From Hydractinia symbiolongicarpus (lineage: Eukaryota > Cnidaria > Hydrozoa > Anthoathecata > Hydractiniidae), in contig NC_079881.1 of the NCBI RefSeq assembly GCF_029227915.1, positions 19,813,501 through 19,877,500 of the forward strand: a DNA stretch of 64,000 nt. Direction: 5' to 3'. Each line of letters starts with the position of its first letter. Position 1 is the stretch's first letter. Both the position numbers and the translations under genes were made by a program. Below are positions 34,256 to 45,529 of this stretch, in pieces. The notes under the pieces are model-generated. The model was given only the letters and a program-made list of their open reading frames with translations, was not told where the DNA came from and did not search any database.

Positions 34256-37200
34256 TGCTATTTATATATATAGATATTTCCTATTTAATATTTTTACTCA
34301 AAATTGTAACTAACTTAAAAATATTAAATAAATTGGACCTCTAATAATAATAAATGAAATTAAGTGTGAAAACTGTTTTTGTGTTTTTGAGACACACCTA
34401 CATTGCATTGGATTATCCATTTAATTCGCCAAATGAACTTATCAGGTAAACAAAATTAGAGCAATGTGGAAGCTATATATCTTTAGTAATTAATTGTTCA
34501 ATGTCTAAAGGTATGAAGGATGAAACTGTACAGAGGACACGCCCTAGTAAAGGTTTATGTAGGGGGAGTCAATAAATGCAAGAAGAGTCATGGTCATTAT
34601 TAGTGAACCCTATTCAAACTATTCATCACCTAGTCTTATTCAAAATGCCCCACCCCTGTGACTTGTGAATTAATAATGATGTTTATTTCCAAATATACTT
34701 GGCAGGTGTTATGCCTATGGCAGCCTCTTTTTCATGTTTGGTGCATATAGTGCTGCGGTCATCAAAAATTCGAAAAATTCCGACGTTGTGTTCCTTGCAG
34801 TATGGACTTTTAGAAAAGCTTTAAATACATAAATTATGTCGATTTTTTTTTCAGACTGTAAGACTTGTTTTCAAGCTATAAGTAGCTATAGGAACCGCCA
34901 AAATTAGATTTATTAAGGAGCTCTGCGTCAAACCGGAATAAAAAAATAAAAATCTTCTCTTCTATAATATAAACTTTTAAAACTTTTAAAACGTTGCAAA
35001 ACTAAATTATAAGTAAAAATGCACAAGACGGCATCTTCCATTATTGCGTGAATATTTTATGCCCTTATATCGTAATATTATATGCTTACAGTTAAACGGG
35101 TTTTATAAGAAAATAAGGATATAACCCGAATTGTATCCATTGTTATAGAAAACAAAGTAAAAATAAGTTTTTTATATTGCTTTGCAACAAAGTGCATTTT
35201 TAGTTATCTACTATTTTTTTCATAATTTCACGCCATTTAGGTTATAAATCAGCTACCGCAGTTTTACGAAAGTCCTGCAAATCAATCAGAAGTCAAGGCT
35301 AGAAAGCCTGGGTTTGAGCATTTTTGACCTCCCCCAACCTGAAGAGGTTTAGGAAATTAGGTGACAAATTGTTGAATAAAAAATAAGTATGTGCCCAAGT
35401 GAGAGATATGCATTTGAGGGCCTGCGTGACAAAATGTGAATGTAATACATGCAAGCATGGAAAATGAAGAAATAGAGAAAAAACAACAAGTCAAAACAAA
35501 ACTATTAAATAAGGCTGGGTATTTTTTATCATGGGAGACCTGTGGTCCCAAATATTTTGAACAAACTTCAAGCTACTTATTTTAATTTTTCTAAAGGCGG
35601 AGCAGTTTTTTTTATTAACCTCAGCTCTGTTTAAACTACTTCTGAATCCAGCCTCTCTTCTTAATCGTGGTTTGTTCGCGAAAGTTATAAATTTGTTTTA
35701 TATTTTATTTATGGTGTAATTTTATGAAGTTAGGAAAATGGTAGAAACTAATTATGACGATTTACTAGAAACGAAAGTAAGAAACATCTTTAGGATATTT
35801 TTAATTCAATTTGTAGATACATGCGTGGTGTATGATAGAATTTATTTTTACTTTATTTTTTACGTGTTCTTTAACTTTCTAAGGTTCTTGTCTGCAAGAT
35901 ATGATTTTGCTAAGCTTCAAAAATGTCAATTTAATTTCATACGCGTATTTAAAACTACGCTGGGAAACGTGAGTGTTTTTTAATTATGTTTTTAAAAATA
36001 ATAATCAGTTGATTTGTCTTTATGAGAAGAAAAAAAGTTTGTTTGCAAACAACGTAACAAGCATTCATAAGATTAAGAAATATGAGGAGGTCAAGACATG
36101 ATAATCCTGTTTTGATAATGACATCGTGTCTCTTTCTGTGGCAACCTCTGTGATGGAGGGTGATGATCAAAGAAATGATGACAGTTCATTAACAATATAT
36201 AGTTAAAGAAGAGTGTTTCATCCACGTTTGTTGACATTTTATTATTTAAAAAATTTAGCTGTTAACAAGACTGTAGTAATATTATTCTTGAAGCTTTGAT
36301 TTTTGTTTTGTAATAAGGATGGTTGGTGTGATGAGACAGGGAAGAGTTTAATTTATCTACTGTGGTGTACGAATATTTAATATTTTCGTGTGCTTATTTA
36401 TTATTTGTAACGATTTTAATTGCCATAATTTTTTGTTCTGTTATATTATATTGTATTTCATTAATTTTTTTCTTCTTTTAAAATGTCTCCTGTCTCCCGT
36501 TTTCCTTTGTTAGATTTGAAATATTCTAGAATTGATTTGAATTTTCTAGCATCTTTGAAAATCGATGTAGGCACAACGAAAAACAATAACAAAGAAATAT
36601 TGAAGTGGAGGTTAAAAACGTCGTCGGAAAAGAAACGGGTTGCATTTTAAAAATTAGACATTCATTTTGTAGCGAACTACACCGCTACCAAGATGCAAAC
36701 TGGTTTTCACTTTGCTTATTTATCCTTTTTGAAAGTGTTAGATACACATTTCCCTTGTTATATTTGATGATTTGTTTTGTGTTGTCAAATCTGATTATTT
36801 TAATTGACTTCGTGCGGATTTACCAAGCTGGTAGTTTAATACATTTATATATATATATATGTGGCGGGTTTTATATTCTGTGTTTTCCTGTAGTTTATAA
36901 ATAACGAAGGTTAATCCTGTCTTGTGTTTTGAATTAACAACTGCAATGTCGTTATAGTAATCATGTTTAGTCATGTGTGACTAATGACCACTATTGATTC
37001 TTATTGTGTGTAAAAGTGTGGTAGAGTTATTCTAAAAAAAGGAGACTGTGCTGTGTTGAGCTTGATTCAGCAGTTATTTTATTTTTCGATACATGTTTCA
37101 TTTTGTTTATGTGAATATTCCCGGTAGAAATGGTTAAGATTTTCGAAAGAGGAACTTTCCCATTAAGCCGCAGCCAAAATTTTGTGTTGTTTATGTATGT

Positions 37201-37373
37201 CAAACTTAAAAAACTCAAGAGTCAAAAGCTGTCATAAATTGTTTTATGCTTGTTTGAGAAAATGTTTCTGTTGTTATCTTCATTCATGCATGCATTGGAG
37301 GGTTCAGACGTTTAGTATAAGTGGAAATTAGTGACTTTTTAAATCCCATTTTTGACAATTTTATTTACTTCAG

Positions 37374-37601
37374 AGATGGTGTAGTGGTAGCGCATTCGGC
37401 TTGTAATCATAAGGTTTTATGTTTCATTTGATGCCATCTACTGACCGCTAACCAGCTTGTGTGGCAGGCAAGCCAGTTAGAGCAATGCTGTACGTATATC
37501 TAGCGGTAATGTAACATAGTTACAGTCGAAGGGGAGGAAGAGCCAGCCATTAGGATGGAATCCCCAAGGACATTAAAACTTCCCCTTACTTACTCACTCA
37601 C
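37374..37601 (+). mobile_element. tRNA-derived SINE with 9-bp target duplication
   Basis: The 5' part reads like a tRNA gene (GGTGTAGTGGTAGCGCATTC as A-box region, then an anticodon-arm-like CGGCTTGTAATCATAAGG). The B box is weak. The 3' end is a TTACTTACTCACTCA simple tail. TTACTTCAG flanks it at 37365-37373 and 37602-37610. This supports a retroposed SINE and not a tRNA gene. Confidence 0.7.
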
Positions 37602-38502
37602 TTACTTCAGTGTAATCTGCATCACAACATGCGTTTCTTATTTCTGATGTCTGCCTGATAACTGTGAATTTTAAAAATTTGATCTATTTCCACTTAATTT
37701 TAACGCCTTACAGTGTTTGATATCCTGCACCCATAAATTTGTAATTTCATCTAGGATAGATTTAACATTGCTTTAACGTGCTCTAGTTTTTAGATTAGGA
37801 TTTTTGACATGCCCTATCCTATAAAACAAGAATTGAAACAAGAATTTACGTATTTATTTAGGGATCATTATATTTAGCAGTTGTCTTGATTTCAGTATCA
37901 TTGTGCTTTCACTCCTGTAATTTTCTCATTTTTGACGCTTCCCACTAACTGTTCTAAACAAGTTGTTGGCAAAGCTATTGGTTGTGTCAACCACAAACTG
38001 TTCCTGCAACAAACGAGTTGCATGTTACGTTGTTACTGTGTTACTGTTTTCATTGAGATTCAGTACATATTTTTTGTATATTCTGTTGTTGTTGTTTGTT
38101 TTTTTAAAAAAATATCCCGTAAGTGAGATTCAGTGAGTGAGATTTAGTAAGTGAGATTCAGTACATGTTTTGTTTGTCCCTAAATTCATAGTAGCCTTAA
38201 AATCTTTGAATCGTTATACTTGTAGGAAAGTATGGTTTGAATGCAAGTTTTATTTGTGTCCAATTTTGTTGCTTGTTTGCAATGACGTCTCTAATGAAAC
38301 TGATGTTTTAGGTAGCTGACACTTCAATGAATTAACTCAAACAGTGTGAAATTAATTAAATCACATCTTTCTTATGTATTCTAAGAAAGAAAGAAAACCA
38401 TGAGTCAGTTATTTTAGGGTGTAGTCAAAATCTCTCCTTTTTACTTTTAACCTAACCTTTTTTTTACATACCAAATCAATCATATTGTTAATAATTTATT
38501 AA

Positions 38503-38666
38503 AACTAGTCGTTAGCCCGTGGAAAAATCCACAGGTTCGCCCGTCCTTTTTATACCGCATTGCGTGCGTCTCGCTACCTGCGCAGCTAAGCTACCATTTT
38601 GCGTGACAGACAGACAGACGGACGGACGGACGGACAGACGTATACGGGCATTATAATATAGATAAT
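38503..38666 (+). repeat. Dispersed repeat (copy A) with tetranucleotide tract
   Basis: Begins ACTAGTCGTTAGCCCGTGG and ends GTATACGGGCATTATAATAT. It contains a GACA/GACG microsatellite. An inverted copy without the expanded tract lies at 44263-44398 and a fragment at 23425-23482. Probably a non-autonomous transposon; the class is not clear. Confidence 0.65.
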
Positions 38667-38992
38667 AGTTCTTTATTTTTTATTAATAGCTGTAACTAAC
38701 TGACTTTTTTATTGAGTATATTTTTATACATACACTTTCGAATGATTTTCACTCGTTTGTGTGAATATTTTCAGTTGAGTTTTAGTTTTCGTGTGTGCAT
38801 TTTTAAGAATTTTACATGTTGGGCACGCCATAGTAAACATCTTGTACAGTAGTTAAAGTGTTTTTATTCACTGGTAATTATTTTTTAAATAAAAATGTCA
38901 GGAGAGTCAGGATTTCAAAAATAGAAAGTCGAACTCTGTGATTGATATTGGTTGATTGGTTGCTTGTTTATTTTTTTGACAGTTTTCGGATA

Positions 38993-39628
38993 CCGTAATT
39001 CCTCAAATTAGCGCCGTGGCGCCAAATAAATTTTTATGATTTTATATGCCGCGCTTATTATAAGGCGGCGCTTATCTCAAAGTTTGAGATTTTTGGTTTT
39101 TGAAGGTTTAGGGTGTAAGTATTCAATTCGTTTTACGTTTTTATTTCTGAAATAAAAATCCATGGAATGAATCAGACCAGATCAGACATCAAGATCATCG
39201 TCGCTTTCGCCATCATGATTCTCATCGATCAAATGGAATGGCTCGCACTCATCTTCCACATCTGAATCAGAAATCTGTTCAAAGTGGTTATCTTGTGAAT
39301 CCTCGTCGGAAATTTTTTGCAAAGCTTCCTTTAACCTGGCGTCTTCGTTCGGACAAGCGTTTTTAAAGCAATGAATCAATATGTCTTCGCTGCCATCGAT
39401 CTCTAAGTTGAGGGCGTAAGTTTTGAAAGATTTAATAGTTAGTTGTTTTTGCAATTCGTTCCATGCTTTAATGTAGATGATTTTGTTGATAAGGAAAGAA
39501 TAAAATTTAAATAATCAAGTGTGGCGTTAATTAGAGGGCGGCGCTTACTACGAACTTTAAACTTCAGGTGCGGCGCTTATTGGAGGGCAGCGCTAATAAG
39601 AGGGCGGCGCTTATTAAAGGAAATACGG
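38993..39628. mobile_element. Non-autonomous pogo/Tigger-like element
   Basis: The left end CCGTAATTCCTCAAATTAGC and the right end (minus strand) CCGTATTTCCTTTAATAAGC form imperfect terminal inverted repeats, flanked by TA on both sides. GCGCCGC-type subterminal repeats occur at both ends. It contains a minus-strand transposase remnant at 39182-39454. Confidence 0.7.
39182..39454 (-). pseudogene. Transposase C-terminus remnant, pogo/Tigger type
   Basis: A 90-codon open frame inside the element at 38993-39628. It contains IKSFKTYALNLEIDGSEDIL, which resembles the segment after the DDE domain in Tigger/pogo transposases (the xxGSED motif followed by a CF residue pair), and an acidic tail. The catalytic DDE core is absent, so the element cannot move itself. 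Family assignment by pattern only. Confidence 0.5.
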
Positions 39629-39793
39629 TATTTACTCGTTGGTTTGTTTGTTTGTTTGTTTGTTTCTGTTTGTTTTTCTCTTGGTTTGTTTGTTTATTTT
39701 TTGTGATCTCTTCCTTTGTCTGTTTACTGTCACTTTAAACAGTTTGTCATGTGACTGTGTAACGTTGTTTTAATTCCTTTTAGAAATTAAATC

Positions 39794-40978
39794 ATGCTCA
39801 AAGTGAAAAAAAACTTTAACGCCTCACCTTTGTTTAGTTTTGGAGCACTAGTGATTGTACTGAACGTTAGTCATGCTCAAAGCGTCGGTAGTGTTCACAA
39901 CCTGCCCAATGTATACTGTAATACGTATCCTTATTACGTCCAAGTTGACGCCAACCATCAATTTGATCCACGCGTCGTCGACTTGTTTCGTTGTCATGGT
40001 AAAAACGATGCGATGCATAGACCCAACATAAAATGTGTTGCCAAGACGACATCAAAAGTCACTATTTCTGTTATGCGTTTAAGAGACGGTAATTGGCAGA
40101 ATCATATACTGGTGAATCACACAAGTTGCCACGAAGTGTGCGCGTTGGATGCAACCTCTTGTAGCGACTATCAGACCTATGACAAGTCGGCCTGTCAATG
40201 TCGGTGTCACCAAAAATCGCCGCCAAGCGATTGCGTGTCGCCATTTACGTGGGATTCCTTATCTTGCGACTGTGTTTGTCCACACACTGAACATAATTAC
40301 AAATGCGAGTCAAAAAAGGTCTTCAATAGAGACTACTGCGGCTGCATGTGTAAACCAAATCGACGTAGAAAATGTGAGCGGTTGGGTATGTATTTAGATG
40401 GAAACAGCTGTCTGTGCGTCAACAATTCGACTGGTCCAGTCAGTGGTGCAACAAAGAGTGACCAAGATTGTTTACATCAGAAAGCGAAGATCATAACAGC
40501 GCTTGTGCTGGTTTTTGAAGCGATCGCTATACTTGTCGCATTCTACTTGTACAATCGATACTACGAACTACTTCGTAAGTTTTGCGGCTGCCATCAGCGA
40601 GCAAGCATCAATTTCAATGATGGCAATCCAGAAACGAGGAAGGACGATGCGGAAACGCCCACCATATCCGTTAAACCAGAACTAAGTAACACTGCAGATG
40701 AAACCGATGCAGGAGAGTCCTCTCTCCACCAACGCCGCATCCCAACGGCTGATGAAGACAAGGGGTTATCCAGTAGGCCATTCTTGAATAGTGACTCTAT
40801 GAAAAGAAGGAACAAATATCGTTACGAGATGGATAACATCGTTCTCTATCACGAGCACGAGAAATCGTTTCGCGCGAGTAAAGGAAAAAGTGGTTCCGTA
40901 TGTTATACTGATGTTGAAGTAGATTCCGACGAAACGTTCTACGCATCTGACAGTGCGGCTTCTGTAACACGTGTATGA
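39794..40978 (+). CDS. Membrane-anchored VEGF-like protein, copy 3
   Basis: 394 residues, single coding exon, preceded by an acceptor-like AATTCCTTTTAG, so it also appears to have an upstream untranslated exon. The signal peptide ends near residue 28 (SHAQS). The diverged VEGF-like region keeps the same five cysteines (VYCN, FRCHG, IKCVA, NHTSCHEVC) and again lacks the interchain pair. C-x10-C-x-C-x-C repeats follow (SCSDYQTYDKSACQCRC and two more plus a partial one). The helix is at roughly 232-255 and the tail ends in TRV, a class I PDZ ligand, as in copy 1. The sequence is less AT-rich and clearly more diverged than copies 1 and 2, so it is the older paralogue. Inferred function: tethered growth-factor-like surface protein with a PDZ-linked tail. 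Confidence 0.82.
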   Translation: MLKVKKNFNASPLFSFGALVIVLNVSHAQSVGSVHNLPNVYCNTYPYYVQVDANHQFDPRVVDLFRCHGKNDAMHRPNIKCVAKTTSKVTISVMRLRDGNWQNHILVNHTSCHEVCALDATSCSDYQTYDKSACQCRCHQKSPPSDCVSPFTWDSLSCDCVCPHTEHNYKCESKKVFNRDYCGCMCKPNRRRKCERLGMYLDGNSCLCVNNSTGPVSGATKSDQDCLHQKAKIITALVLVFEAIAILVAFYLYNRYYELLRKFCGCHQRASINFNDGNPETRKDDAETPTISVKPELSNTADETDAGESSLHQRRIPTADEDKGLSSRPFLNSDSMKRRNKYRYEMDNIVLYHEHEKSFRASKGKSGSVCYTDVEVDSDETFYASDSAASVTRV

Positions 40979-42036
40979 CGCTGCTACTGTTGTTCATCAT
41001 AGCACGATGACGTTACAGTTTGAAGGAAAGCAAATTTTATCGTCAAAAACCACAATTGTCAACCACGACTACATATAGTGATATGTATACGACTACTTGT
41101 AGTAACAACAGCTTATCGCAGACGCTAGACGTTTTTTTAAAGGATTTGACATGAATTATTAGTAGCAGGTCGTAACAGCGCACGACGGCGGCTGCATTTT
41201 CGGAGAGGATAAAGATTGGCTTAGATCAGTTTCACGTGACATGCGAAATTTTGTACTTTGTAAAAATAGTTATTTTGAAGATATATATTTTTCTTAACTA
41301 TTCTCAATGTATGTTTTTGCAATCTGTCCAATATGTGTTTATTTGTTTTTCTTACAATATGTCAAGTGTTAAGTAGTGTGTGACGTTTGTTGACTTGCTA
41401 AAGGTTTCAATTTAAGATTTTTATACTTCCTGTTGACGTTGTGTTAGGAAGAATTTCAACACCCCAGTTTTAGGTGTTCGCGTTCTGCTTGTTTGATATG
41501 CGTTTTTTTATCAAAGACCCAATCGTGTGAATCCAAACAGTTTTTACGGAGAAGATATATCTCTAAAAATGTTAAATCATACGCCTGTACGCGTGAATTA
41601 AAGTTGTGTTACGGTTACACGAAATAATAAGTTCAATACATTTATTATTTACTTTGTGTCGACGTGGAATTTTTAGAGGGGGGGGGGGGGGGGTGGGGGG
41701 GGGTGGACCCATACATTTTTTTTACCCTTTTTTAAAATTCTTTCTTATAAACAAAATGATCAGTTTATGCTAATAAAGTTTTCAAAAATTTATTTATGGT
41801 CCAAAACAAGTTTTTTAACAGTGGTAGTATATGTGTGAAATGTCTGCATACGAAAAAAATTGAAATTCTTTATTTTAGACATAAAGACGACTCTCCTTGT
41901 GACGTACTGTTTGCGTGACGTAATGTTTTAATTCGCGTTTGAAACAATGAACACGCGCTTTCGTAGATCGCATATAAACATCACACCACAACAAGCAATT
42001 CAATTCATTCACGAAATAATTATTTGTTTAAAACTG
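40979..42036. other. 3' region of copy 3 and spacer
   Basis: No gene seen. Contains a candidate ATTAAA poly(A) signal near 41597 and a poly-G tract at 41678-41706. The sequence before 42037 probably includes the promoter of the MXRA7-like gene. Confidence 0.5.
41678..41706. repeat. Poly-G tract
   Basis: A run of G interrupted by two T residues. It could form G-quadruplex structure; length is likely to vary between individuals and assemblies. Confidence 0.8.
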
Positions 42037-42276
42037 AGGGGATTTAATGATGTTTGTTTTGTTTAGATTTTGTCGTTACCTTATTTTTAGCGACGGCAAA
42101 TAGTCGTCGGGATTCAACGATGTATGTTTTGTCTAGATTTTGTCGTTACCTTATTTTTAGCGACGGCAAATAGTCGTCGGGATTTAACGATGTATGTTTT
42201 GTCTAGATTTTGTATTATTAACGACGGCAAATAGTCGTCGGGATTTAATGATGTATGTTTTGTCTAGATTTTGTCG
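42037..42276. repeat. 70-bp tandem repeat just upstream of the MXRA7-like start codon
   Basis: About three and a half copies of a 70-bp unit containing GACGGCAAATAGTCGTCGGG and GATGTATGTTTTGTCTAG. The third copy has an internal deletion. It ends about 10 bp before the ATG at 42286, so it lies in the 5' untranslated region or core promoter. Confidence 0.8.
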
Positions 42277-42285
42277 TGAAAGAAG

Positions 42286-43608
42286 ATGGAACTTACTGAT
42301 CTTCTTGAAGTCATCTCAAGAGCAGATTTTGTTATTCCTCTTATGATGTCATGTGTGGTGGCATTCTTTTCGCTCATTTATATCGTAAAGACGGGAAACA
42401 GTCAACAGAACGAAGATCGTCTCGAGGTATATTTCTTAAGGGTCGATTTTTATTGTCGGTTATGTTATTTTTAAAAAAATTAAACTAATTTTCTTAAATT
42501 TTGTCATTTTTACCGAGTTAATCTGTGATAAGAGGAGTTAATCTGTGATAAGAGGAGTTAATCTGTGATAAGAAGAGTTAATCTGCGATAAGAAAAAATA
42601 AAAAGACTTTCAATTATGATTTTAGCCATTTTTTACCCGACATCGATGTGTCGTAAATTGTTAGCAGAAGTTATAAATGTAAAAGTGCAATACATCAGGT
42701 ATACATCAGGTTTCTGGTAAAATATCTGACATTAACTCATAATGTGTTGTTTATTCTCACGAAACAGTTAAAACACGTTGGACCGATTGTCGTTAATCCC
42801 AAAATTCGAAGGAGTGTACAATGTGTAAAATGTAATTTGAATATGCTTAGGCTTATCTGCGTTTTTTATTATCGAGCAAGATCTACTCGGATCGACTTAT
42901 GTATACACCGGAAAATTGGTATATGCATCCATTAATTCGAACATCGTTATTTGAATTATCCGCTTTTCGAAAATATTTCGTGGTCCTTTATAAAACTTTT
43001 CAAATTATCCGATCCTTCGCGTGTGGAAATTATCGGATGTGTTATGTAGTCGTTTCGTCGAAAACCAATTCATTGATCTATCTTTAATCGCTAATATTTA
43101 ATTTTGTTGGTATGTACCAGGGAAAGGGGAGTGATAAAGTACTACAATCACCTACGATGGAGAGTAACATCCAGTCGGAGGCAGAAATGCAAGATCTTTT
43201 ACTTGACGCGCAAGATGTGAATATGATGAAGAAAGTTGACGATCTGGACACAAAGGATCCATCTGCGGTGAAGCAGTATGTACAACAGCTGAGGACGCAG
43301 TCGTACAAAACCAACCTTTCCGACATCGAGAAACACAAAGAAGAAGAGTAAGATTCATGTTGACTAATTTTTTCTCTATATTTTGGTTTTCTTAAAAAAA
43401 TGCGAGTATTCGAGTAAATTCGAGGAATTTTCGAGAGAGTTCGAGAAGTTCTCCATAAAAGATTCGATTCTCATTTGACGACATTTTTCGTTTCAGGGCG
43501 AAGCGGCAGCAGTTAGCGCAGATTTACGCTTTAATGAATCGAGAGAAAGAGAAATTTGGAGAAACTTCCATTGGTGACCTGCAAGATCAAATGACTTTAT
43601 ATGGTTGA
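42286..43608 (+). CDS. MXRA7-like single-pass membrane protein
   Basis: Three exons, 42286-42426, 43121-43347 and 43497-43608, with GT-AG junctions and matching phases, giving 159 residues. A hydrophobic helix at about 15-34 near the N-terminus acts as signal anchor. A charged linker follows with acidic residues and a predicted helix (MQDLLLDAQDVNMMKKVDDL). The C-terminal module is RQQLAQIYALMNREKEKFGE and DLQDQMTLYG, resembling the conserved C-terminal helical domain of matrix-remodelling-associated protein 7 (MXRA7), in which a QL.. IF/IY.LM....E.FGE....D.Q.Q..LY pattern ends the protein. The length is close to or a little below that of the vertebrate protein. Molecular function of the family is poorly defined. 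The N-terminal start is supported by the anchor and by lack of upstream open frame. Confidence 0.7.
42516..42594. repeat. 20-bp tandem repeat
   Basis: Four copies of GAGTTAATCTGTGATAAGAG with few changes, in intron 1 of the MXRA7-like gene. Confidence 0.85.
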
Positions 43609-44740
43609 GCAATCACGTCACAACCTGAGTGATTTTGAACAACTACCCCGTAAAATTTCTGTTGTTTGGAACTTTTTTCTTTTCATTGCACAGGAAATTT
43701 CGCACTTTTTATTAGTCACGTAAAAATCTCTCTAAATCTAAACGGGCCGAATATGCATGCATTAAGGAATTGTCTTTTCGTTTTCCTGAAAGATTTTTTA
43801 TTTTGTAGTGAAATGAAGATGTGAAACAAGAATTAAAAAATGATTTTCCAATTCGAAAGGAAGACAGATTTTTTTTTAATAGGCTTTTTTCCAGGTTATT
43901 TATTAACTTCTTAACTACTCAAAAATTTGTTATATGTATATATATATATAAAAATATGTTGTAGAAAATTAATTTTTAAAATTATTTAAGTGTTATAAAT
44001 GACAACTTATACAAGTTAAATTTCCTTTAAAACGTTTGATTATTTGGTGTGTTTTATTGACGAAAAACAAAAATCAAAAAGTGTCCAAATTGACGTACAT
44101 TAAAAAAAGGTGTAGTGAAAAAAAAACTGGGGTACCCTATATCCTGTGTCTTTTTAGGTTTACTCATGTTAAATTTACAGACCAGATGGCACAAGTTTCG
44201 AAACTTTTTGTGGAAGTTTTTCTGACCAATTTCCATTTAGGAACAAAAATGAATTTGCAACTTTATAATACCCGTATACGTCTGGCTGTCTGTCTGTCAC
44301 GCAAAATGGTAGCTTAGCTGCGCAATAACGAGAAGCAGGCAATGCGATTTAAATAGGGCAGGCGAACCCGTGGATTTTCCACGGGCTAACGACTAGTTTC
44401 GTTAATTATTGTTGTTGTTGTTTAAATTTTTATTTTTGTTCAGATACGAATTTGATGATAAAAATCTTTGAAATGAATAATGAAAGTTGTGTCTAGTTCA
44501 ACTAATTTTTTTTCGCGGGTTATGTAGTGCACGGAATTCAAAATGGCGGCAAGTACTCGATGTATGTTTTTTTTGTTATATAGCTGACTCTTTCCCTCCT
44601 TTTCTTGCAATGTCCTTTGCAAAAATTATGTAATTTATGTACAGGAGAAATACTAGAATCACTTTCTTTAAAGAAAAACAACAAAACGATGGGTTGCAAA
44701 ACTCATCGACATTATAACCAAAGATCGTGTTGTTGACAGT
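43609..44740. other. 3' region of the MXRA7-like gene and spacer
   Basis: No gene seen. AT-rich 3' sequence, a TA-rich microsatellite near 43937 and an inverted copy of the dispersed repeat (44263-44398). Confidence 0.5.
44263..44398 (-). repeat. Dispersed repeat (copy B)
   Basis: Reverse-orientation copy of the repeat at 38503-38666, from ACCCGTATACGTCTGGCTG to CCACGGGCTAACGACTAGT. The tetranucleotide tract of copy A is contracted here. Confidence 0.65.
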
Positions 44741-45400
44741 GCAGTGCACTACTCTTCTTCATCAGTGCGCAACATCAGTGCTGCTTTGTAATGACCCGCT
44801 GTTCTTCGCCTTGTGTACTGTCCCTCGTTTACATTATGAAGGTAGACCCTCATAAATTCATACTCCTGCTCATCCATCCCATCTTCTCTATACTTTACCG
44901 CAACTCGTACACGTAAGCGAAAATCAAGCTTCAGGTGAGGTCAGGTTGATCTTTGGAGTAGTATCCAGACCATGACCGCACACGTCTGTGAACCTTTTTT
45001 TATCATATTTCACAGGAAAGCCTTTAAGTAATTTTGATAGACAATTCCCCATCTTTTTCTTCATCTACTTCCTTTGGGTCTTGATTCCTCAAACTGAGTA
45101 TGGTGAATGAGCGTATAGGCAGCAACCAGCAGAGGCGCCAGGAATTTACCGACTGCGCAGCACACAAGTATTCCTAGATCTCTCATAGAGTCTCTGATGA
45201 TCGTGTGTTTCTCGATATCTTGTATCAAAGCTTCCGCGCTATCCAATTAAACAACACTTCCTACGGCATTTGCATACATAGAGTTGGCATGTAAAAGGAG
45301 AGCTTGAGCCATCAGATCCCGTTGAATAAACTCTGCATACGTTTTTTTATCGCTTTCCTTTGTACATTTTATTGGCAAGAGGAGTCCTTTGCCTTTTAGC
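44741..45400 (-). pseudogene. Two decayed open frames downstream of the polymerase relic
   Basis: The minus strand reads through a conserved-looking segment from about 45390 to 45061 with one in-frame stop (TYAEFIQRDLMAQALLHANS, then a stop, then a hydrophobic stretch with LGILVCCAVGKFLAPLLVAA). A second segment at about 44955-44752 has VAVKYREDGMDEQEYEFMRV and an Arg-rich GQYTRRRTAGHYKAAL end. Low stop density suggests former genes of the same mobile element as the polymerase. I cannot name them. Confidence 0.45.
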
Positions 45401-45529
45401 AAGGCCTCCTATTTAGCAAGACCGTGACTTTAGTGGAGTGTCTACCACCTCAAAATTTTTACGAGTGAAGACATCTTTCTTATAACATTCCGGTAGCGTA
45501 GAAAGCAGAGGAAGAGCAATGCGTGACGT

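Larger units (their letters stand above)
34168..39793. other. Spacer between VEGF-like copies 2 and 3
   Basis: No supported gene. It holds the copy 2 3' end, a SINE (37374-37601), a dispersed repeat with a GACG/GACA microsatellite (38503-38666) and a pogo-like transposon relic (38993-39628). Short open frames near 35.4-36.9 kb are hydrophobic by AT-rich composition and have no family signature. Confidence 0.5.

Noticed and set aside
36605-36904. Hydrophobic 99-codon plus-strand frame
   Set aside because: Composition follows T-rich DNA; no family, start context or splice sites.
37374-37450. tRNA gene
   Set aside because: Weak B box, poor acceptor pairing, long extra sequence, and flanking target duplications show a SINE.
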